Below, one piece after another: positions 1 to 4,334 of a DNA stretch of 5,065 bases. The notes beneath the pieces were generated by a model that saw nothing but the letters and a program-made list of their open reading frames with translations, was not told where the DNA came from and did no database searches. Position 1 is the first letter of the stretch. Every line of letters starts with the position of its first letter. The DNA lies in the NCBI GenBank assembly GCA_017391665.1, contig JAFOXS010000021.1, positions 1 through 5,065 of the forward strand, read 5' to 3'. The position numbers and the translations under genes are program-made. The stretch comes from Alistipes sp. Lineage in GTDB: Bacteria > Bacteroidota > Bacteroidia > Bacteroidales > Rikenellaceae.

Positions 1-49
1 CCATCTCGATGCACATGCCGATCTTGATATCAGATGCTGTGATAGTCAT
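1..49 (-). CDS. efp: N-terminal fragment, probable elongation factor P
   Basis: Only the first 16 codons lie in the window; the gene runs off the left edge. The visible protein is MTITASDIKIGMCIEM. The pattern of a short start followed by (A/S)DI(K/R)xGMCI resembles the N-terminus of elongation factor P, which helps ribosomes through polyproline stretches and often begins this way in Bacteroidota. The ATG at 49-47 is preceded by an A/T-rich leader and, about 40 bases upstream, by a -7 box at 98-91. The gene is on the same strand as ubiX but 96 bases beyond it, so it probably has its own promoter. Sixteen residues are too few to be certain, and another small protein with a similar start is possible. 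Confidence 0.6.
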   Translation of the reverse strand, partial: MTITASDIKIGMCIEM

Positions 50-90
50 AATATTATAAGTTTTTGTTAAAATTTTCGCTTTTGACGGCG

Positions 91-98
91 CAAAGATA
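91..98 (-). promoter_or_regulatory. Bacteroidota -7 promoter box for the efp-like gene
   Basis: On the minus strand these bases read TATCTTTG, an exact match to the TAnnTTTG -7 element of the Bacteroidota housekeeping sigma factor. No good TTTG lies at the expected 19-21 base spacing; a TTTG at 114-111 is only 12 bases away. Transcription would start near position 85-88 and give a leader of roughly 40 nt before the ATG at 49. Confidence 0.55.
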
Positions 99-145
99 GT
101 AAAAATTCTGCAAACGAGCCATTATCTTGCAATATTTTACCCCTA

Positions 146-694
146 TTAGCCCTCAAACTCATAGTGTTGCTCCTTAATACCCGCCAGCACAAGGACTCGC
201 TCGACAACTGTGAGTGCCGCCTGCTCGATGCTCTGCGGATGCGAATAGAATGATGGTGAGGCAGGAAGGATGATCGCTCCAGCCTCGGTAAGTGTTGTCA
301 TATTACGCAGATGTATGAGCGAATAGGGAGTCTCGCGCACAACGAAAATCAGACGACGGCGCTCCTTGAGCATCACATCGGCGGCACGCTCGATGAGCGT
401 CTGCGACACACCCGATGCAACACGTCCAACAGTTCCCATCGACGAGGGCACCACTATCATGGCATCCCACGAAGCCGAGCCGCTGGCAACGGAAGCAAAC
501 ATCGAATGGTTATCCATTCGCTCAATCTTCTCCGACAAGGGCAACACCTGCACTTCATGCTCTACAACTGCTGGAGCATTGTCACTCATAATGAGTGCTA
601 TACGCTCCACTTGAGCGGAACGTACCAGGTGCTCCAATACCAGACGGGCATAAATTGCTCCACTGGCGGCTGTTATGGCTACGATGACTTTCAT
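146..694 (-). CDS. ubiX: Flavin prenyltransferase UbiX
   Basis: Encodes 182 residues, the usual length for UbiX/Pad1 flavin prenyltransferase. This cytosolic enzyme joins a dimethylallyl group to FMN, making the prenylated-FMN cofactor of UbiD-type decarboxylases. Visible family signatures are the N-terminal Rossmann-like FMN loop ITAASGAIYA (7-16, with AASG where GASG is commoner), SSMGT (84-88), LKERR (109-113), RETP (120-123), HLRNM (128-132) and PASPSFY with a conserved Tyr at 150. The ATG at 694-692 was chosen: it gives the canonical MKVIVAIT start and lies one base after the deacetylase stop codon, pointing to translational coupling. An in-frame TTG at 706 would add four residues inside the upstream gene and is less likely. 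No ubiD partner is in the window. No terminator is evident downstream. Confidence 0.93.
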   Translation of the reverse strand: MKVIVAITAASGAIYARLVLEHLVRSAQVERIALIMSDNAPAVVEHEVQVLPLSEKIERMDNHSMFASVASGSASWDAMIVVPSSMGTVGRVASGVSQTLIERAADVMLKERRRLIFVVRETPYSLIHLRNMTTLTEAGAIILPASPSFYSHPQSIEQAALTVVERVLVLAGIKEQHYEFEG

Positions 695-695
695 C

Positions 696-1304
696 TTACA
701 ACTCAATGATTTTACACTTCAGACCCAGCTCCTTTACGCGCTCAAGTACACGCGGCAGAGCATAACTCATATTTCGAAACGACTTGTCGCTGTCGTGAAA
801 ACAGATGATACACCCCGGCTCGATATATTTCACCACTCCTCGGGCGCACTGCTCGGGCGAGAGTGCGAACGAGTAATCACGCGAGAGGATGTTCCACATG
901 ATAATCTTATATCGCTGCCCCACGGCACGCATCTGCGAAGGTGTGACATGGGCATAGGGAGGACGAAACAACTCCGTATGCAGCAAGCCTGCCGCCAGAT
1001 CGACATCTTCGATATAGCGTTCGAGCGACATACCCCACCCTTTCTGATGCGAGTAGGTATGGTTGCCCACCTTGTGGCCCTCATCCAGAATGCGCTGATA
1101 TAGATCGGGATACATCTCGGCATTCTTGCCCAGCACAAAAAACGTAGCCTTGGCATCGTAACGCTTGAGCGTAGAGAGAATCCACTCCGTAACACCGGGT
1201 GTAGGCCCGTCATCGAAGGTGAGGAAGACACCATTGCGGTCCTCAATCTCCCACACAAAGTCAGGATAAAGCCGTCTAAGGAATCGCCAGGGTTTAAATT
1301 TCAT
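696..1304 (-). CDS. Polysaccharide deacetylase family protein (NodB domain)
   Basis: Encodes 202 residues, almost entirely a NodB homology domain (carbohydrate esterase family 4). Members remove N- or O-acetyl groups from chitin-like or peptidoglycan sugars using a divalent metal. All the expected motifs are visible: TFDDGP (29-34; Asp31 the likely base and Asp32 a metal ligand), HTYSH (82-86; His82 and His86 the other metal ligands), RPPY (114-117), MWNILSRDY (136-144) and the CFHD motif with His170. There is no signal peptide or membrane segment: residues 1-25 are basic and aromatic (MKFKPWRFLRRLYPDF), so the protein appears cytosolic or peripheral, as in other short Bacteroidota members of this family. 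The substrate cannot be told from the sequence. It is the first gene of a pair with ubiX, one base upstream of it, and is divergent from the lipoprotein gene. Confidence 0.92.
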   Translation of the reverse strand: MKFKPWRFLRRLYPDFVWEIEDRNGVFLTFDDGPTPGVTEWILSTLKRYDAKATFFVLGKNAEMYPDLYQRILDEGHKVGNHTYSHQKGWGMSLERYIEDVDLAAGLLHTELFRPPYAHVTPSQMRAVGQRYKIIMWNILSRDYSFALSPEQCARGVVKYIEPGCIICFHDSDKSFRNMSYALPRVLERVKELGLKCKIIEL

Positions 1305-1345
1305 AACGTTACATACTCTTTTTACGCTTTTGCGCGTTTAATTTA

Positions 1346-1353
1346 CAAAAGTA
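1346..1353 (-). promoter_or_regulatory. -7 promoter box for deacetylase-ubiX
   Basis: The minus strand reads TACTTTTG here, matching TAnnTTTG exactly. No TTG is present 18-22 bases further upstream, so the -33 element is weak or absent. Transcription would start near 1340, about 35 bases before the deacetylase ATG at 1304. The box lies in the divergent gap shared with the lipoprotein gene. Confidence 0.5.
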
Positions 1354-1382
1354 ATATTTTTTACGCAATTAGATATATATAT

Positions 1383-1413
1383 TTTGCTTAAACTATTTTT
1401 TTAGTTATATTTG
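1383..1413 (+). promoter_or_regulatory. Bacteroidota promoter for the DUF4837 lipoprotein gene
   Basis: A -33 TTTG at 1383-1386 and a -7 TATATTTG at 1406-1413 are separated by 19 bases, an exact fit to the phylum's consensus and spacing. The predicted start near 1417-1420 gives a leader of about 37 nt to the ATG at 1456. A second, imperfect -7-like string (AAACTTTG) lies at 1425-1432 without a matching -33 element. Confidence 0.7.
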
Positions 1414-1455
1414 TCAATCTTAGTAAACTTTGCAAAAATAAACGACAAAACCAAT

Positions 1456-2490
1456 ATGAAAAAAATCCTTTTACACTTTATCGCCTCGTTGGCTGTTGTA
1501 ATGACCATGGTGGGCTGCAAGGCCTTCACCACACTCTCATCATCAGGAGAGACATCCACCGGCACACCCTACGAGATGATACTCGTATGCGCGCAGCCCC
1601 AGTGGCAGAGCGAGCTGGGCGACACCCTGCAGGCCATCTTCAAGCAGCCCGTGCAGGAGTTGATGCAATATGAGCCGATGTTTGACGTGATTCGCATCCT
1701 GCCCAACAACTTCGGCAGCCTTACGCAGAAGCATCGCAACATCGTGACCGTTCTGGTTGACCCCTCAATTACTGAGCCCAGCATTGGTGCACAGTATGAC
1801 ATTACGGCATCGCCTCAGATTCAGGTAGCCATTCAGGGCCCCGACAACGCCACGGTAGCCAAATACGTATCGGACAATCGCGAGAACCTGCTCTACGTTT
1901 TGGAGAAGGCCGAGCGCGACCGCAAGGTTGCATATGTGGAGCGATACAACTCGCAGCCCATGCACGATATGCTCAAGGAGCGTTTTGGCGCCGACATCTA
2001 CATTCCTGACAACTACAAGATCCGCTCGGTGAGCGACGATATGGTGTGGATCTCGCAGGAGTTCCCTACTGCCAGCCAGGGATTCTTCATCTACAAGTAC
2101 CCCTACGAGGGACAACGCTCACTCACGGCTGAGGCACTGGTCAAAGCTCGCAACCGCTTTGCGCAGCGCATCCCCGGTCCGGCAGACGGCTCGTATATGA
2201 CCACCGTTGAGGCTATCGTCGATGACACAGGCGAGAACTACGTTCCCTTTATGCCCAAGTATCGCTCTTTCAGCATTGAGGATTGCCCCTGGATTGAGCT
2301 TTCGGGATTCTGGGAGGTTGAGGGCGATTTCATGGGAGGCCCATTTGTAAGCTACACCACAGTAAACAAGGCTACCAAGGAGGTAGTGACATACGACTGC
2401 TATCTCTACTCACCACGCGACGAGAAGCGTAATATGTTGCGCGAACTGCAGCACTTCATCTACCTGATGAAATTCCCGAAGGCCGAATAG
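1456..2490 (+). CDS. DUF4837 family lipoprotein
   Basis: Encodes 344 residues. The N-terminus is a lipoprotein signal: MKK, a hydrophobic stretch (4-19), and a lipobox MVGC with the acylated Cys at 21. The mature protein begins CKAFTT and lacks the acidic motif typical of surface-exposed Bacteroidota lipoproteins, so it may face the periplasm. The body matches the DUF4837 family of Bacteroidota as remembered: an early GTPYE (36-40), RNI (94-96), IPGPADGSYM (239-248) and GDFMGGPFVS (290-299). Family function is not known; an envelope role is inferred only from the signal. The ATG at 1456 is chosen because it starts a canonical signal peptide; an in-frame TTG at 1411 falls inside the -7 promoter box. 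The gene is monocistronic, with its own promoter and a strong terminator directly downstream. Confidence 0.88.
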   Translation: MKKILLHFIASLAVVMTMVGCKAFTTLSSSGETSTGTPYEMILVCAQPQWQSELGDTLQAIFKQPVQELMQYEPMFDVIRILPNNFGSLTQKHRNIVTVLVDPSITEPSIGAQYDITASPQIQVAIQGPDNATVAKYVSDNRENLLYVLEKAERDRKVAYVERYNSQPMHDMLKERFGADIYIPDNYKIRSVSDDMVWISQEFPTASQGFFIYKYPYEGQRSLTAEALVKARNRFAQRIPGPADGSYMTTVEAIVDDTGENYVPFMPKYRSFSIEDCPWIELSGFWEVEGDFMGGPFVSYTTVNKATKEVVTYDCYLYSPRDEKRNMLRELQHFIYLMKFPKAE

Positions 2491-2495
2491 CACAG

Positions 2496-2525
2496 TAACC
2501 TGCCCTTGTGGCAGGTTATTTTTTT
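2496..2525 (+). terminator. Intrinsic terminator of the DUF4837 gene
   Basis: A perfect 9-bp stem TAACCTGCC / GGCAGGTTA (2496-2504 with 2510-2518), loop CTTGT, is followed at once by seven T residues (2519-2525). It starts six bases after the stop codon of the lipoprotein gene. Confidence 0.93.
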
Positions 2526-2692
2526 AAGCAGACATCTCATTCTGCTGCGCTCGCATCATCACCATCACCACGCGTTGCGACCTGCTCTGAGTACAAAATC
2601 ATACAGACAGTCCACACAATACTCTACGCGGCACATATAGTCAAACAGCAAAGCATCTTTGGTAATTTGGGCACACTTTATGCCAAAAAAAA
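2526..2692. other. Intergenic stretch without a recognisable gene
   Basis: No convincing coding sequence, tRNA or other known RNA gene was found on either strand. Visible details are a 6-bp inverted repeat AGCAGA / TCTGCT with an 8-base loop (2527-2532 with 2541-2546), just after the terminator, and a run of six CAY triplets at 2554-2571. The left half is less A/T-rich than the other gaps in the window, so a decayed gene or small RNA cannot be excluded. Confidence 0.5.
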
Positions 2693-2723
2693 TTGGAGAT
2701 TCAAAATATTGTATCTACCTTTG
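2693..2723 (+). promoter_or_regulatory. Bacteroidota promoter for greA and its leader
   Basis: TTGG at 2693-2696 and TACCTTTG at 2716-2723 are separated by 19 bases and match the -33/-7 consensus well. Transcription would begin near 2727-2730, leaving an unusually long leader of about 155 nt before the greA ATG at 2884. Confidence 0.68.
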
Positions 2724-2727
2724 TTAA

Positions 2728-2883
2728 CACAACATTAGAACCTAATATTAATTCGGGATTCTGATCTTAAGGTGCTTTTTATTGAAAGACTGTAAGTGGT
2801 TGAGCCTAACTTGGGGATTGACTATCGTATCAGCCAGGAGCATTTGAAGGGTTGGGATTCTGCCTTTTTTTACTGTTATAGAC
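2728..2883 (+). promoter_or_regulatory. Long, potentially structured 5' leader of greA
   Basis: About 155 transcribed bases precede greA, with no ATG in them. The segment GTTGGGATTCTG (2851-2862) can pair with TAGAACCTAAT (2736-2746; 11 pairs including three G-U, one bulged A), or alternatively its first six bases pair with CCTAAC (2805-2810). CTTGG / CCAGG (2810-2814 with 2834-2838) can form a further stem. GGGATTCTG occurs twice (2755-2763 and 2854-2862). A seven- to eight-base T run begins at 2864, 13 bases before the start codon region. No stem directly abuts the T run, so it is not a textbook terminator. No known riboswitch class is recognised. The pairings were found by eye. Confidence 0.35.
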
Positions 2884-3360
2884 ATGGCAAATGAGATTAT
2901 TTATCTGACAGCGGAAGGTCTGCAGAAACTCAAGGATGAACTTAATCACATGCGTTCGGTAGAGCGTCCTGCTATCTCGGCAGCTATTGCTGAGGCTCGC
3001 GACAAGGGCGATTTGTCGGAGAATGCCGAGTATGACGCAGCGCGCGAGGCTCAGGGCCTGCTGGAGATGCGTATCGCCAAGTTGGAGCAGACGCTGACCA
3101 ATGCACGCTTGATCGATGAGTCGAAGATTGACAAGAGTAAGGTACAGATACTTAGCAAGGTGACACTGCTCAACCACAACAACCACAAGCAGGTGACCTA
3201 CACCATCGTATCCGAAAATGAGGCTAACTTGCGCGAGGGCAAGCTCGCCATCGGCACACCCATTGCCAAGGCTTTGCTGGGCAAGAGAAAGGGCGACATC
3301 GTTGATGTTACCGTGCCTGCCGGCGTATTGAAGTTCGAGATTCTGGATATTAACATCTAA
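2884..3360 (+). CDS. greA: Transcription elongation factor GreA
   Basis: Encodes 158 residues, the normal GreA length. The protein enters the RNA polymerase secondary channel and stimulates cleavage of backtracked transcripts. The N-terminal coiled-coil hairpin spans roughly residues 1-75 and carries the tip signature ARDKGDLSENAEYDAAREAQ (38-57); Asp43 and Glu46 correspond to the acidic pair that positions the catalytic magnesium. The C-terminal FKBP-like domain occupies about 80-158 and contains the familiar IGTPIAKALLGKRKGD segment (122-137). The ATG at 2884 gives the standard MANEIIYLT start. The gene has its own promoter with a long leader and a strong terminator 20 bases after the stop, so it is transcribed alone. 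Confidence 0.97.
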   Translation: MANEIIYLTAEGLQKLKDELNHMRSVERPAISAAIAEARDKGDLSENAEYDAAREAQGLLEMRIAKLEQTLTNARLIDESKIDKSKVQILSKVTLLNHNNHKQVTYTIVSENEANLREGKLAIGTPIAKALLGKRKGDIVDVTVPAGVLKFEILDINI

Positions 3361-3449
3361 TATCCAGCCACATACCATTATAAAAGGCTGCTATCAAAGT
3401 AGCCTTTTATGTTTTATCCCACTGCCACGACTATGTGGCTACACGGATA
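3361..3449. repeat. Interrupted inverted repeat enclosing the greA terminator
   Basis: TATCCAGCCACATA (3361-3374) is complementary to TATGTGGCT plus GGATA (3432-3440 and 3445-3449), with four unpaired bases (ACAC, 3441-3444) on the right arm, giving 14 pairs. The greA terminator hairpin lies inside. The right arm also has a nearer rival partner: GCCAC (3424-3428) can pair with GTGGC (3435-3439) around a 6-base loop. Purpose unknown. Confidence 0.6.
3380..3415 (+). terminator. Intrinsic terminator of greA
   Basis: ATAAAAGGCT (3380-3389) pairs perfectly with AGCCTTTTAT (3401-3410). Three further pairs, one of them G-U, extend the stem to an ATCAA loop (3393-3397). A short T run (3412-3415) follows the stem. 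Because of the A/T flanks it might also work weakly in the reverse direction. Confidence 0.85.
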
Positions 3450-3461
3450 AATATGGTGTTT

Positions 3462-3492
3462 TTTGGAAATTAAGAGAATATTATTAACTTTG
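3462..3492 (+). promoter_or_regulatory. Promoter of the zeta-like kinase operon
   Basis: TTTG at 3462-3465 and TAACTTTG at 3485-3492 are separated by exactly 19 bases, an exact match to the Bacteroidota consensus. Transcription should begin near 3496-3499, only about 15-18 bases before the ATG at 3514, so the messenger has a very short leader. Confidence 0.75.
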
Positions 3493-3513
3493 CAATGACT
3501 ATTGAATCGCAAT

Positions 3514-4083
3514 ATGCCTAAACTCTATATCATAGCCGGATGCAACGGCGCTGGTAAAACGACGGCTTCATATGCCGTATTGCCCGAGATGTTGGAGTGC
3601 CACGAATTTGTCAATGCTGACGAAATCGCCAAAGGTCTGTCGCCATTCAATCCGTCACAAGTCTCAATCGAAGCAGGTCGCCTGATGCGTAAGCGCATGG
3701 ATGCGCTCATGGCCGATGGCGCGGATTTTGCATTTGAGACAACGTTGGCAACCCGCTACTACACACGATTCATAAGAATGGCACAGGAGAGAGGCTATTT
3801 CGTATCGTTGCTGTATTTCTGGCTGCCCACACCCGACCAGGCTGTTGAACGCGTAGCACGTCGCGTTGCCGAGGGAGGTCACAATGTCCCCCCCGAGGTT
3901 GTGCGTCGCCGCTACTACCGAGGCATACGTTATCTCACATCGCTCTATACCAAAGAGTGCGATTATTGGGTTATTTATGACAATAGTTCGGTCGATGGTG
4001 TAAAAAAGATCGCCTACGGCACGCGTGACGAAATACGCGAGGTAGTTGATTCGTTATCTTATCGACAAATATGCAAACTGTAG
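3514..4083 (+). CDS. Zeta-toxin-like P-loop kinase (COG4185 type)
   Basis: Encodes 189 residues, the usual size for COG4185 / zeta toxin-like ATPases. Zeta toxins phosphorylate UDP-N-acetylglucosamine and so block cell-wall synthesis; whether this branch does the same is not established. Visible features: beta-strand then Walker A GCNGAGKT (9-16), NADEIAKGLSPF (34-45) with Asp36 in the place of the catalytic Asp of zeta, EAGRLM (53-58), FETTLAT (74-80), a central strand YFWLPTP (101-107), and an Arg-rich lid ERVARRVAEGGHNVPPEVVRRRYYRG (112-137). The ATG at 3514 is chosen; an in-frame TTG at 3502 would leave almost no leader after the predicted transcription start. The 3' end overlaps the next small gene by 13 bases, so the two form an operon. 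The gene could act as a toxin or as an unrelated small-molecule kinase. Confidence 0.87.
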   Translation: MPKLYIIAGCNGAGKTTASYAVLPEMLECHEFVNADEIAKGLSPFNPSQVSIEAGRLMRKRMDALMADGADFAFETTLATRYYTRFIRMAQERGYFVSLLYFWLPTPDQAVERVARRVAEGGHNVPPEVVRRRYYRGIRYLTSLYTKECDYWVIYDNSSVDGVKKIAYGTRDEIREVVDSLSYRQICKL

Positions 4084-4247
4084 AGACTATGGGGGAATTA
4101 GAACTTGAGCAGATGCAAGAGAAGATAGATGCTGGAATCCTGCTGGCACAGCAGCGCTTGAAGGAGAAGTGCAAGAAGGAGGATGGCGAATTGGTCATTA
4201 TGCGCGACGGCAAAATCACGCACATCACAGCTGACGAGCTGGAGTAA
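4071..4247 (+). CDS. 58-residue protein, candidate partner/antitoxin of the kinase
   Basis: An intact frame of 58 codons starts at ATG 4071 inside the end of the kinase gene (13-base overlap, +1 frame) and stops at TAA 4245-4247. Residues 8-36 (GELELEQMQEKID through LKEKCKK) are charged and look helical, possibly a coiled coil. Residues 38-52 (EDGELVIMRDGKITH) look like a beta-hairpin, and the tail is acidic (ADELE). No signal peptide, membrane segment or DNA-binding motif is visible. A second in-frame ATG at 4089 would give 52 residues and little or no overlap. Overlap with the kinase, the same strand and a shared terminator suggest a joint role; that it neutralises the kinase is inference. 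The family is not one I can name. Confidence 0.75.
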   Translation: MQTVETMGELELEQMQEKIDAGILLAQQRLKEKCKKEDGELVIMRDGKITHITADELE

Positions 4248-4300
4248 CTCTGTCCACTATCGGCATAGCCGCAAGGTAACTGCTCCGAATAATTAGAAAC

Positions 4301-4333
4301 AAAAAATCCCGAACCTGAAGTTCGGGATTTTTT
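4301..4333. terminator. Bidirectional terminator between convergent genes
   Basis: A perfect 14-bp inverted repeat, AAAAAATCCCGAAC / GTTCGGGATTTTTT (4301-4314 with 4320-4333), has loop CTGAA. The GC-rich core followed by six T residues on either strand suits termination of both the kinase operon (plus) and the peptidase gene (minus), whose stop codon is one base away. Confidence 0.92.
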
Positions 4334-4334
4334 A

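Noticed and set aside
675..1103. Plus-strand open frame of 142 codons opposite the deacetylase gene
   Set aside because: It is antisense to a gene with all NodB motifs, shows no recognisable domain, and is explained by the codon bias of the true gene.
2554..2571. CAY triplet run resembling a His-tag coding sequence
   Set aside because: It is not in a supported reading frame and mixes CAT and CAC within ordinary intergenic sequence, so it is not evidence of vector DNA.
2508..2738. Plus-strand open frame of 76 codons after the lipoprotein gene
   Set aside because: It begins inside the terminator stem and runs through the greA promoter, with no protein-like composition.
2728..2870. 6S RNA or an independent terminated small RNA in the greA leader
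   Set aside because: A closing stem is possible, but no stem abuts the T run and no recognisable 6S features were seen, so it is kept only as a possible leader structure.
2830..3378. Minus-strand open frame of 182 codons covering greA
   Set aside because: It is a shadow of greA; the plus-strand protein matches GreA along its whole length.
3495..3521. Eight-codon mini-frame (MTIESQYA) overlapping the kinase start, as a possible leader peptide
   Set aside because: Its ATG lies at or before the predicted transcription start and has no ribosome-binding context; it is probably chance.
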